DNA of 64,000 bases from contig JAGPNK010000013.1 in assembly GCA_020746835.1 (NCBI GenBank), positions 992,001-1,056,000 on the forward strand, written 5' to 3'. Position numbers and translations under genes: made by a program. Shown here piece after piece: positions 21,807-32,298 of this stretch (the stretch's first letter is position 1; each line of letters opens with the position of its first letter). The stretch is from Stachybotrys elegans. Its lineage: Eukaryota; Ascomycota; Sordariomycetes; Hypocreales; Stachybotryaceae. Under the pieces are notes generated by a model that was not told the origin of the DNA, ran no database searches, and saw nothing but the letters and a program-made list of their open reading frames with translations.

Positions 21807-22488
21807 TTTGCTGTCCGACCCGCGTTATCCGAGGGCGTGGTTTCCGTGTGCCGCGAGAAAATCGCAGCGGCGCGAACAAGTACAGCACCGTGAGGCAGGA
21901 CAATCCCAAGCTTCTCTCCATCTCATCCTCTCCTTTTACCCCTCACACCAGATACCCTTCAGCCTCAGACGGATATGTCAGCTCAGCCCGGGGACAAGAT
22001 TACCTGCATCGGCCCGTTCTGCCCAACCAGTGACAAGGCAACCAATTATCTTCTAGGGAAGGCGTCTTTCAAAACTACCGGCCATGCCGAGAGTAACAAT
22101 TCACCATATGTGTGGTTACATATACCCACCAATTGGAGCAGTACGACGAATGGGGGCTTGCGGTTCAGCCACCATGCTCCGTAACTGATGCCTTTCAGCT
22201 CACCTCATACCCTGTCATCTTCTGTTGCCAGATAATGGCTCATTCAGCTGACAGAGACATTTGCAGAGCCTCCTGCTGCCTGATAGACGCAGCCTGTCGA
22301 GAGGGGTAGTTCGCACTATCATACTATCCCACCAGACCATTTCCCACTCATCTCTGGGGGGATATCTGGCTGCCCGCTCTCGCTCACGCCACGGAGTTCT
22401 TGAATTTCCATGCCAAAATCCACCTGTGTGATTCATATTTGCTTATAGATCTTTCCAAAGGTCCATTCGGCCTATCGATTCATCTGCA
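21807..22488. promoter_or_regulatory. Divergent promoter of STAND-like and AAA+ genes
   Basis: A 682-bp interval between opposite starts; no gene or clear motif found. The only open frames are short and without domains. Confidence 0.4.
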
Positions 22489-25400
22489 ATGGCTGAAGAA
22501 GATAGTGTGCCCATGGAGACGCCCATCACTGCTCCAGATGTGCTTGTTCTCGACGACGACGACAAGAATGACACTGCCAACGTCTCATCTGGAGAACGTG
22601 AGGAGGAGGAAGAGGAGCCGTGGGAGGTGCAACGCCGCAAGATTCCCCTCAAAGCCAAAGTTGAGTTTCTCGACTTTGAACATTTCAAGAACCGCTACTT
22701 TGAGGAGGACGGTCTTGCCATCATCGAGGTCTTGTGTGGTCATCATCAGACCCCTCAAGACATAATCAGGGAGAGTTGGCAACGCACTCGCCGCAAGGAC
22801 AGCCGTATCCCCAAACCTGCGCCCAAACAGACAATTGATGGGGAGATGCGTTGGGTCCAGAGAGTTCGAATCCAGTCGCCTCAGCTGCTGCTCCTCTTGT
22901 CGCGCCTGACAGGCGAGCTGAACCGATGGGAAACCGACAAGCCGCGCACCTTTTTTGCCCCCTTCCGTGCCTTGCATTACAATCTTGAAGCGCTGAAGAA
23001 ATGCAAGGAGATTCTGGAGGCGGAGTACGGTAAAGGAGAGCCGGAGCTGTCCATACCACCTGATGGGCAGGAGAGAAACCACGGCGTCCAGTCGCCGGAT
23101 CTCGAGTCGAGCAACTACGATGCGGCTGATGAAGACGATATTGATGGTTCGGATAAAGATAGTGATGTTGAGGATGCGGCCGAGGGTGGCGAGTCCAAGG
23201 CCATGTCTCCTGAGACGGCCATCCGTGGCCATGTTCTGACGTCTCCCATCACCCTCAGCCATCTGAAGACGCTTATTGCCTTTATTGAGGGTTACATAGA
23301 GCCTGCCTGGGCTCGCGCTGGAAGTACAAGCCAACACAAATTCCGCTTCCTCGATCTCTGGATGGCCTTCAAGCCAGGCGAGCTCATCTACGCCCCTCTG
23401 GCATCCGATTCGTCGCAAAACATCAACTTTGCCCAACAACAGTCCACTCCTCAAATGTACCAGACAGCCTGGAGGCTCTACAGTCTGGTTCTCGATCCGG
23501 TGAGAGACGGCAAGCCTGAGCTGGATAGCCGCGACCTTGATATCCATGCCTATTACGTGGATTATGACGGCACCTCGTTTGTGCCCGTCAGACGCCAATT
23601 CGTGATCAACTCATACGAAGGCGAAAAGGACATCACGTCCTTTCAGGTTTATCCAATGCGCTTCGCCAAAGATTCGGACAAGCTGCGAGAGAAACTTCAC
23701 AAACAAGGCTCTTGGTTCCGTGAGGTTACCAAGAAGAGGCATCTTTCCTACGAGGGTTGGACACTCGTTGAAGAGCCCAGCGCCGAAAGCTCAGAGTCAT
23801 CGGAAAAGCTTAATTCTGAGCATATCAGCGGCGATGTCGTCATTGACTTTGTGGAAGGCTACAAGTCAGAGTCGAAGCTGGGAGGTGGACCGTCCTCGTG
23901 GAAGAAAGGCCTTACGACATTCGATGACAGCGACTGGCCTATGGGGACTGACAAGCTTGACATTTCCCATTGGAAGCCCATTAAGAATAGTCATCGGCTG
24001 GAGAGTTTTGCGCAAATCAGCGAGAACACACAGAGAGGAGAATGGTATTGAATGACCCCCTCTCTCTGCAAAAGGAAGAGCATCCGATTTCGAATATAGC
24101 TGACACATGTCAACAGGTACGGTGACAGATTCATCCAGGAGCAACTGAAAGAGCGACCATGCCTCAAGTCCCACGAAGACGGCGATCCCATCAAAGATAT
24201 CCAGGACGACGAGTTGCTCTTGCTCCCACGTCGGGTTGTCGGCTACTCGCTACGAGAACGGCGATTCTTCTTGCTCGATATCCAATGCTTGTCCGAAGTT
24301 CCAAAACTAAACAATGTCTTCCAGAGCCTCAGGATCAATCCGGATCATAAACGGATGGTCAGGTCGCTGGTGAAGACACACCTGGAGAACCAAGCTGCCC
24401 AGAGACTCCAGCCGAATCTCAGTCTGAACCAAGACTTGATCCGTGGAAAAGGGTCCGGACTGGTTATCCTTCTTCACGGTGTCCCGGGAGTGGGCAAGAC
24501 GGCTACGGCCGAGGCTGTCGCGCAGGCTTATAACAAGCCGCTGTTTGTCATTACATGTGGCGACCTCGGCTTCAAACCAGAGAAGGTTGAGTCTTCTCTG
24601 AAGAATATCTTCCGCTTAGCTCACCTGTGGGATTGTATCCTTCTCCTTGACGAGGCCGACATATTTCTCTCGCGACGCGAACTGGGAGATCTTGAACGCA
24701 ACGCTCTTGTCTCAGGTGGGTATATGGACAATCCAGCAATTACATTGGTGAGTCTAACTTGTTTGTGTTCTAGTGTTTCTACGAGTTCTCGAATACTACG
24801 GCGGCATCCTATTCCTCACGACTAACAGGGTCGGTACTTTGGACGAGGCATTCAAGTCGCGTATACATGTCAGCCTGTACTACCCTCCTCTCGATAGGAA
24901 ACAAACATACCAGATTTTCGAAGTCAATATTGGAAAGCTGGAGGCGATTTTGGAGAACAAGGCAGAGCACCAGTCCAAGATGGAACCAGGCACACCCAAG
25001 CCTCCCATGCTGGAAATCGACCGTGGCGATATTCTCGGCTTTGCACTCGATGACTTTGATGGCAACGAGAAGACTCCAGAGCGGCGTTGGAACGGCAGGC
25101 AGATTCGCAATGCGTTCCAGATTGCCCTCTCGCTGGCCGAGTTTGACATGCGGAGTGACTTGGCTGAGGACGACGAGGCAGAGGACGAGGACCGACATGG
25201 CCATTACTCTCAGTCTAGGGGACGCCAAGCCAGGGACCTTGGCTATTATTCGCAGTCTACAGGCTACCAAACACGGGCCAAAAAGGGGGTCCTAAACTCA
25301 CATCAGTTCCATTTGGTGGCCACGGCCATTAGCAGGTTTGAAGAATATCTCCAAGCTGCTACTGGGGCCGTAGACGCAGATCGGGCTAAGAGGGAATTTA

Positions 25401-26000
25401 TCCGGGCTGATGATTTCAAGAGCCAGAGAGAGCCCGAGGAGCCTCTGTATGGAGGCACACTGCAGCGATCGGGGTATCCTCGCTCCAACCAGGGCATGGC
25501 TTATGGCTCGCCTGGTGAACGCCGAGATCACAGAAGGGGGTCTATTGATAACCGACCGTTCCCGGGATCTCAAGGGGAGCCAACACCGGCGCGATCTTCG
25601 TATGGGTCGAAACCGCCAGGACAGCGCCCGTCCAACGTACCGGGGAATGGCAACATGAAGCCTCCGAGGAAGACGCCCGGCCCAGCCAAAGATGGCCGTG
25701 ACATACCCGACCCACGGTACACGTCTCCGAGGTGAGTAAAGAAGCAATTCTGGTTAAACTAGACTGCTGACTCTCGTCAGGCCGATGGCCGGTACTAGGA
25801 GGCGGCCAGAATCAGGCTATTCGAGAACAAACGGCATGCTGCCGCGCACTCCTGACTCTAGCATGAATATGAGCATGGGAGATGAGTGGCATAATAGGGA
25901 GCTTGAGAGCGGTGTTTATGATGACGAGCATGAAGGGGATGAGCATGACGGGTCGTGGGAACAAGACGGGGATCACATGGATATGAGGCGCCGTTATTGA
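22489..26000 (+). CDS. AAA+ ATPase with N-terminal DUF7025-type domain
   Basis: Exons 22489-24044, 24117-24715, 24774-25731, 25781-26000; 1110 aa. An acidic N-terminus (DDDDKND, EREEEEEEPWEVQ) is followed by a large fungal-type N-terminal region including LDLWMAFKPGELIYA and YYVDYDGTSFVPVRRQFVI, typical of the domain preceding the ATPase in this fungal family. The ATPase core has Walker A GVPGVGKTATAEA near residue 640, Walker B CILLLDEADIFLSRR near 693 and a sensor/arginine region FLTTNRVGTLDEAFKSRIHVSLYYP. A long disordered tail rich in Gly, Pro, Arg and Ser with SQSRGRQ/YYSQSTGYQ repeats ends the protein. Remodelling activity is likely, but the substrate is unknown. The family is common in fungi and often expanded. 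Confidence 0.88.
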
Positions 26001-26407
26001 CCTACCTCATCATGCTTGTTGGTGAGGATGGAATGACGGCTTATATTTTAACCTAGTGTCATGAATCCCATTAGTTGAATTGTGCATGGCCTCAAATAAA
26101 GATAGAAAGACGGAGTATGATGGATGGATCCCACCCCTGGTGATGAATCCATGCTCAGCCCTGTCGAGCCCCACGATGCTCGGACTCGAGTCCGAGCAGG
26201 CCAATGATATGGCTCCCCGCCTCGTCGACGGAAGACAGTGCATCTGGTCTCCATAGGCGGTAGGATAGAATGGTCTTACTTTGGGATTGGTGACGGTTGC
26301 GGCTGTGGCTTTGCTGCTGTGAGCTTCCCCTGGCCGGACCCGAAGGATGCGCTACAGCGAAGGGGGATGGGATTGGCCGTGGTAAAATAAATACATGCCT
26401 GCAAGAT

Positions 26408-26441
26408 AATAATGCCAATAATGCCAATAATACAATAATAC
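26408..26441. repeat. AATAATGCC / AATAATAC short tandem array
   Basis: Two 9-bp units followed by two 8-bp derivatives, about 150 bp upstream of the Zn2Cys6 gene start. Confidence 0.8.
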
Positions 26442-26513
26442 CCACCAGTATTTGAAGAGGAGGATCTGTCTGTTCCGCCGTCCTGCATCACCATCTCTGC
26501 ATCCCGGACTCAC

Positions 26514-26539
26514 CTCCTCGGACTCGCTCCTCGGACTCG
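26514..26539. repeat. 13-bp direct repeat near a TF start
   Basis: CTCCTCGGACTCG is repeated exactly, head to tail, about 55 bp before the predicted ATG, probably within the 5' leader. Confidence 0.8.
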
Positions 26540-26592
26540 CTCTCGCCTGACCCGACCGTACGGTTGATTCCCGCATCCAGATCGGCGAATCG

Positions 26593-28625
26593 TTGATCGC
26601 CAAGAACGCGCCAATGTCGCTCAGCCCTGGAATTGACTATCTCGAGGGCTTCTCGGGCCATTCGAGCGACGGCGGAAACAGCAGCAGCAGCGCCAGCGCC
26701 AGCGCCAACAACGGCAACAGCGCCGTGGCTCTTGCCAAACCGTCCGGTCGCAAGGGCAGCCGGAAGGTGCGAACGGGCTGCATCACCTGCAAGTACGCCA
26801 CCCTACCGCCCTACCGCCCCTACATTTTCATACCCCCAGCCTCAACCTCAACCCTTCATCTTTTCCCGTGAACTAACCCCCACGTTCTGCTTGCAACAGG
26901 CTCCGCAAGGTCAAATGCGACGAGTCCAAGCCCTCATGCATGCGCTGCGTCAAGACGGGCCGCCTGTGCGACGGCTACCTCCCGCCCAGAGCCGCAGCCT
27001 CCTCGTCGCCTCTCCACGCCATCGTCCAGCTTCCCGAGCTCAACTCGCCCCTGGCGCGCCATGCCTACGACTACTACCGCACCAAGACAGCCCCCATACT
27101 CGGCGGCGTCATCGACTCCGACTTCTGGACTAGCATCGTCCTCAAGACGAGCGTTCGTGAGCCCGTCGTCCGCCATGCTCTCCTCGCCGTGTCCAGCCTG
27201 CATGAGCACCTCGACATCAAGCTGCGTGAGGGCAGAGACGAGGACCGCGCCTTTGCCTTTGGCGAGTACGGAAAGGCCATCGGTGCGCTGAGGCAATGGG
27301 ACGCCCGCGCTTCCCCCACGGCCATCCCGCTCATCGTCTGTGTCCTCTTCATCTGCATCGAATACTTTCTAGAACAGGAGACGTCGGCCCAGCTTCACAT
27401 CTCCCAGGGAAGACAGCTCCTCAACATGCTGCAGGACTCCCAAGCACCCGAGGTTGCCCTCGCCAAGCAGCACCTCGTTCCTCTCTACACACGCCTCAGT
27501 CTCGCCAGCTTTCTCTACTCCAACCAACCACCTCCCATCCCCGACCACCTCAAGAGCGGCGTCGCAGTCCCAGCCGAGTTTGAGTCGGTCGAGCAGGCTC
27601 GAAATTTCCTCTATCAGATTGTCGACGACGCTTTGAGGTTCACCATGAAGGGCAAGCCTGCCGTGTATAGCCCGGAGACGACTCAATGGGAAATGCAGAT
27701 GCTTCAAGAAACACAGCAGCGTCTGCTCTCTCAGTTCTCACGCTGGAACATTGCCTTCACGATGTTGTCCGCTTCCATGCCTGCCAATAAGCCGTCGCAC
27801 CCCGGCATTCAGCACCTTCTTCACATCTACTACAACGCCTCCATTATCTGGATCTCGACAGCCCTCCAACCGCTGCAGCTCGCCTACGATGCCCACATCG
27901 GTGCCTTTGCCAACATCATCTCTCATGCCTCGGCCATCATCAACACTCACACGTTTGCCTTGTCCGGCTACTTTAGCTTTGAGACCGAAATCATTGGGCC
28001 CATATACTGGACTGCCATCAAGTGTCGCCACCCACTGCTCCGGCGCGCAGCTCTACGACTGCTGCTGAATGATAAGATAAAGGAAAGAAGGGAAGGGCTC
28101 TGGTATACGCGCGAGACAGCTGCGGTGGCGTCGCGGGTCATCGCCATGGAGGAACAGAGCATGACGGATGCACAAAGAGCCACGTACAGCTGGCATAGCG
28201 GTCCAGACAGCGAATATTCTCAGAACATCTTTGGCCAGTATTCACCGGGTGCTTCAGACGAGCTCCAGATTCCAAATACCCTCCCGCCTACACTTATTCC
28301 AACTGTGCGAGAGACTTCTACTCTACATACCGACATCAGCTTCGACAACTTGGTCCCCAGCGACCATATAGACGCATATCTGGGACGAGGGCCGCGGGAG
28401 CCAAAGACACTCAACAGGGTTCCCATTCCGGTAGAGATATCCCTTGAGTATAATGCCTTTGATCCCACGAAGCTCGAATCACCCTTCGGGATCCCTGAAG
28501 AAGACCGCGTCAAAAATGCCATCATCGGACCGAGGAATGATACAGGCACGTGGGCAACGTTGTTTCGCGACGGAAGAGCTGGATCAAGCGACTGGGACAT
28601 TACCAGGGACTTTCTGAAGCTTTGA
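26593..28625 (+). CDS. Zn2Cys6 transcription factor (fungal_trans_2-like)
   Basis: Exons 26593-26792 and 26900-28625; 641 aa. The zinc cluster spans the intron: KVRTGCITCK joins LRKVKCDESKPSCMRCVKTGRLC, giving C-x2-C-x6-C-x6-C-x2-C-x6-C at residues 63-90, with the intron after the second Cys, a common site in this class. The N-terminus is Ser/Ala/Asn-rich. The body contains PLARHAYDYYRTKTAPILGG and HALLAVSSLHEH, characteristic of the C6 class whose regulatory domain begins with an L..YF/YDYY segment, and then FICIEYFLEQETSAQLHISQGRQLL. Such factors often control secondary metabolism or nutrient use. An ATG at 26614 is an alternative start. It is monocistronic; the target is unknown. Confidence 0.9.
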
Positions 28626-28740
28626 TACGAATGTAAGAACAGGTGCCCGATGTGAACCGGCAACTGCGTGTATGCGTTCCAGTATTTATAGGTATATCAA
28701 GGCTTGACCAAGACACGACATGCTCCTCGTTGACCAGTGC

Positions 28741-29886
28741 TTATTCCTTCTTGATCTCTGTGCGAAATTTATCTGTCCACTCGGAAAAGACGTCTCTAGC
28801 CCCCTCCCAATCCTTGTTGAGAAGCTCGCTCGCGGCAAAAGCATCAAAGAAGCATTGATCCATGGCCTTGTCAATCTCGACAACGTCGAGCTCGTAGAAG
28901 GCGCAGGCCAAATCCCCAAACTGGTCGGGGATTTTGCGCAGCAGGCTGGCGGCTTCATCGAGGCGCTGAGGAACCTTGTGTGTGCTAGCAGTGTCGGAGG
29001 GGATGGCGGGCAGCTTCTTGATGCGGCGCTTGACGATGGCTTGGTAGAGGAGGATGACGAGGCGGATTCGCGTGAGCGAGGTGTTGAGGCGTGGGCGGAT
29101 ATTTTCGGGGTCGGACCGGGGGATGGCTCGGTGCGAGTCCATGAGCTCGTCGAGCATGTCTTGGGTAGCAGTATGGCTGTTGGTGACGCCAGCATCTTCT
29201 CCATCCGTCCCTGCGTCAGATTCATCGTCATCATCGTCGGGCTCCTCCTCGGACCACTCCTTTAGCTCCTCCATGACATCCTTGAGAGTATCCCTCCACC
29301 CCTCGACCTGCTTCAGCATGAAGCCAGCCACGCCTCCGTTGCTCAGGTTCACGACGTCATCGCACGCAGACCACAGCACACCAGTGGTTGTGATGCTTCC
29401 CTTCGCGTCCGCCGAGAAGCCCTTGTGTTTGTCTTGCGGCAATACCTTGCCGTCCTTGGGGATCAGCAGCAGCAGCTCGTGGAGGCCGGCCAGGACGCGC
29501 CGCGCGCACCAGGCGAGCTCGCGACGCAGGAGGTTTGTGTAGCGATCCGGGTCGCAGCTCTGGGCGGCGGAGGCGATGCCGGGGATGGGCCCGGCGACGA
29601 GCTCGCGAACGACGGTGGTGACGGCGCTGGCCGTGAAGGGCTTGTTGATGATGAGCAGGGAGATCTTGGTGGAATGGGCCTTGATGAGCGAGGCGGCGTC
29701 GCGGGCTAGTGCAAGAGCATCGACATTGGGGTCCTGCGAGGCTTCGGCGGTCGTGTTCAGGGTGGTGGAAGAGGGCGCGGCCGATTTGTGTATCTCGTCG
29801 AGGACAGTCTGGAGCTGGACGACGAAGGCGCTGGCTGTCTGGACGATGGAGTCGAGGTCCTGAAGAGAGGTTTCCGTCGAGGCCAT
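28741..29886 (-). CDS. GCIP / cyclin-D1-binding protein 1-like protein
   Basis: Intronless, 381 aa, all alpha-helical in composition. It begins MASTETSLQDLDSIV and contains the family's repetitive helices (FVVQLQTVLDEI, LIKAHSTKISLLI, VVRELVAGPIPGIASAAQ, RRELAWCARRVLAGLHELL), a central acidic stretch (EEEPDDDDDESDAGTDGED) and a C-terminal helical part (VEIDKAMDQCFFDAFAASELL). The human family member binds cyclin D and Grap2 and acts as an inhibitory helix-loop-helix-like protein, whereas the fungal role is undefined. The ATG at 29886 is preferred over an upstream one at 30054 because residues before it have no family character. Confidence 0.8.
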   Translation of the reverse strand: MASTETSLQDLDSIVQTASAFVVQLQTVLDEIHKSAAPSSTTLNTTAEASQDPNVDALALARDAASLIKAHSTKISLLIINKPFTASAVTTVVRELVAGPIPGIASAAQSCDPDRYTNLLRRELAWCARRVLAGLHELLLLIPKDGKVLPQDKHKGFSADAKGSITTTGVLWSACDDVVNLSNGGVAGFMLKQVEGWRDTLKDVMEELKEWSEEEPDDDDDESDAGTDGEDAGVTNSHTATQDMLDELMDSHRAIPRSDPENIRPRLNTSLTRIRLVILLYQAIVKRRIKKLPAIPSDTASTHKVPQRLDEAASLLRKIPDQFGDLACAFYELDVVEIDKAMDQCFFDAFAASELLNKDWEGARDVFSEWTDKFRTEIKKE

Positions 29887-30396
29887 TATCAGCAGGTAGG
29901 ATAGGAAATGAAAGACTATAACTCGGTTGTTTGAAACAGTCTGGGGTAATGTCTGCAATGCAATGTGAGTCAAGCTGGAACGTCTTGGAGAGAAATAAAT
30001 ATTCAGCATTTTTTTTTTGGCTGTGATGATGGAGGGGCACAAGGAATCCCCCACTCTGCCCCTCGGTACTTGTCTCCGCCTGCTATTTTTGCGGGGACGA
30101 GCAAGTACCGCTCAGCACCGAAGATTTTCCAAGCTTACGGCAAGTAACAGGGGTTCGGACCAAGGTACGTACCCTGTACCCTGGCTTTCTGGACCCTCCA
30201 GGACCTCTCTTTGCTGAGCTGGCAACTGGCTCGATTGATTGCTCTCCTTGTCAATTGTCCAAAGGCCATCCATTGTCTCGACGCCCAGCTCTCCACGACA
30301 TCGTCCCTGGGCCTCGAGGATTCCCCTTGTCATCTGCTTCATCTGCATCATCCTTGTCTTTCGTCTAGCCTTTGAATTGACTTTGCCCCAGCAGCC
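29887..30396. promoter_or_regulatory. Divergent promoter, GCIP-like / glucosidase II beta
   Basis: A 510-bp interval between opposing starts. It holds a T-homopolymer near 30009-30018 and AGGTACGTACC-type GTAC-rich words near 30160-30180. Nothing else stands out. Confidence 0.4.
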
Positions 30397-32207
30397 ATGC
30401 GGCAACCCACCGGCCTGGTGCTGCTGAGCGCCATCTACTCCTTCACCCTCGCAGCTGCTGGCGGTCTGCCTCGGGGTGTTGGGCCTGAATGTGAGCTCTC
30501 CCGATGAGATGCCATCGTTTGGTGTTTGTTTGCGTTGCTGACCCTGCCAGTTGCCTCCTACTACACCTCCCCCGACAGCTTCTCCTGCGTCACCAACGCC
30601 GCCATCAAGCTGAGCCTCAGCCAAGTCAACGACAACACCTGCGATTGCCCCGACGGCTCCGACGAGCCTGGAACCGCCGCCTGCGCACACCTCGATGCCC
30701 TCTCCCCCGAGCAGCCCCTTGCTGGCTCCGTATCCGGCACGACCAAGACAACAGCTGCCCTCCCTGGCTTCTGGTGCGAGAACAAGGGCCACATTGGGAC
30801 CTACGTGCCCTTTGCCTACGTAAACGATGGCGTCTGCGATTACGAGCTCTGCTGCGACGGCACTGAGGAGTACCAGGGCGTTGGTGGTATCAGGTGCGAG
30901 AACCGCTGTGCCCAGATTGGCAAGGAGTACCGGCGAATCCAGGACGATAAGCGGAGGAGTATGGCGAGGGCCGGCAAGAAACGCAAGGCCATGGTTGAGG
31001 AATCCGCCGAGCTGCGTCGACAGATTGAGGCCAAGATTGGCGTCCTCAAGGAGGAGCTGGCTACCCTCGAAGTGAAGAAGGACGAGCTGCGCAAGCGACA
31101 CGCCGAGGCTGAGCGTCGGGAGCAGGGCAGGGTCGTCCAGGGCGAGGGCAGCGGCGGCAAGCTGGGCGTCCTGGTGGGCCTGGCGAGGGCGAGGGTCCGC
31201 GAGCTGCGTCAGACGCTGGACAAGGTGCTGGACCAGCGCGACGACCTGGCCGACAAGGTGGAGGAGCTCGAGGCTATTCTGAAGAAGTTCAAGGAGGAGT
31301 ACAACCCCAACTTCAACGACGAGGGCGTCAAGGCCGCTGTCAAAGCGTACGAGGACTATGCTGCCAGAGAGGCAACCACCGCGCCTATTGATCTGGCCGA
31401 TACCGACATTGTGGAGATTCTCAAGGAGGATGACGAGAACAACGGCATCAATTGGAAGGAGTTTGAGACTGCCGATGCCGACGACACCGAGATCCGTAAG
31501 TCCAAGGCCACATATATTGTCGATATTTGCTGTGCACCCCCGTTCTAACCTCCCCAGTCTATACTTTTGAAGCCTACCTGCCCGACTTCCTCCGCGCCAT
31601 CATCCACGAGAAGCTCGTGTCCCTTCGTATATGGCTTATCCAGAACGGTATGCTTGCCGACAACAACAAGTCCGGAACGGAATCCGCCGTCGTCAAGGCC
31701 GCCCGCGAGGCCGCCGAGGCCGCCGAGCGCGAGCACAAGAACAAGTCCAGGGCCCTGGAGAAGGAGCAGGAGGACCTGGACAAGGACTACGGCCCCTCGG
31801 GCATCTTCCGCGCCGCCAAGGGCCGCTGCGTCACCGTCGAGGCCGGCGAGTACACCTACGAGCTGTGCTGGCTGGACAAGACGATGCAGAAGTCCAAGAA
31901 GGGTCACGGCAACACAAACATGGGCAACTTCAAGCGCGTCGACTGGGAGATGGCCGACGAGGAGGAGCGCCTCGACGGGCGCAGCCTGGGCCACGGCCCG
32001 CGCATGGTGCTCCGCTACGAGGACGGCCAGAGCTGCTGGAACGGCCCGCGCCGCAGGACCGACGTCTGGCTGGTGTGCGCCGAGACCGAGGAGCTCTGGC
32101 GCGTGAGCGAGTCGGAGAAGTGCGTCTACAAGATGGAGGTGGGAACGCCTGCGGCTTGCGAGCTCGAGGAGGCGGTGGAGGAGCCCCATGGAAAGGATGA
32201 GCTGTAA
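30397..32207 (+). CDS. gtb1: Glucosidase II beta subunit (PRKCSH/Gtb1)
   Basis: Regulatory subunit of ER glucosidase II, which removes inner glucoses from N-glycans and helps place the catalytic alpha subunit. Exons 30397-30490, 30551-31495, 31558-32207; 562 aa. Signal peptide at residues 1-23 (LVLLSAIYSFTLAAAGG), then RGVGPEFASYY as in the family. Cys-rich N-terminal domain with CDCPDGSDEPGTAAC (LDL-receptor class A-like, Ca-binding DxSDE), a second module ending FAYVNDGVCDYELCCDGTEE, and a coiled coil at about residues 150-280. The C-terminal mannose-6-phosphate-receptor homology domain starts at CVTVEAGEYTYELCW and ends near CVYKMEVGTPAAC. The terminal HGKDEL is a KDEL-type ER retrieval signal. 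All expected parts are present. Confidence 0.95.
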
Positions 32208-32298
32208 ATGGCCCTGGATGAGAACATAGACGGGTAGATTCATGAGCATATAACCAATACAACCCATTTTACCCATTTCATGCGCAGCGTCATCTTGT

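Larger units (their letters stand above)
26001..26592. promoter_or_regulatory. Upstream region of second Zn2Cys6 gene
   Basis: A 592-bp gene-free interval with two short tandem arrays: AATAATGCC twice followed by AATAATAC twice (26408-26441), and a 13-bp unit CTCCTCGGACTCG twice (26514-26539). CTCGGACTCG also occurs as ATGCTCGGACTCGAGTCC near 26175. No binding factor can be named. Confidence 0.5.

Noticed and set aside
22864..22880. GTTCGAATCC-like tRNA B-box
   Set aside because: It lies inside the AAA+ coding exon, has no matching A-box or cloverleaf, and codes for conserved-looking protein.
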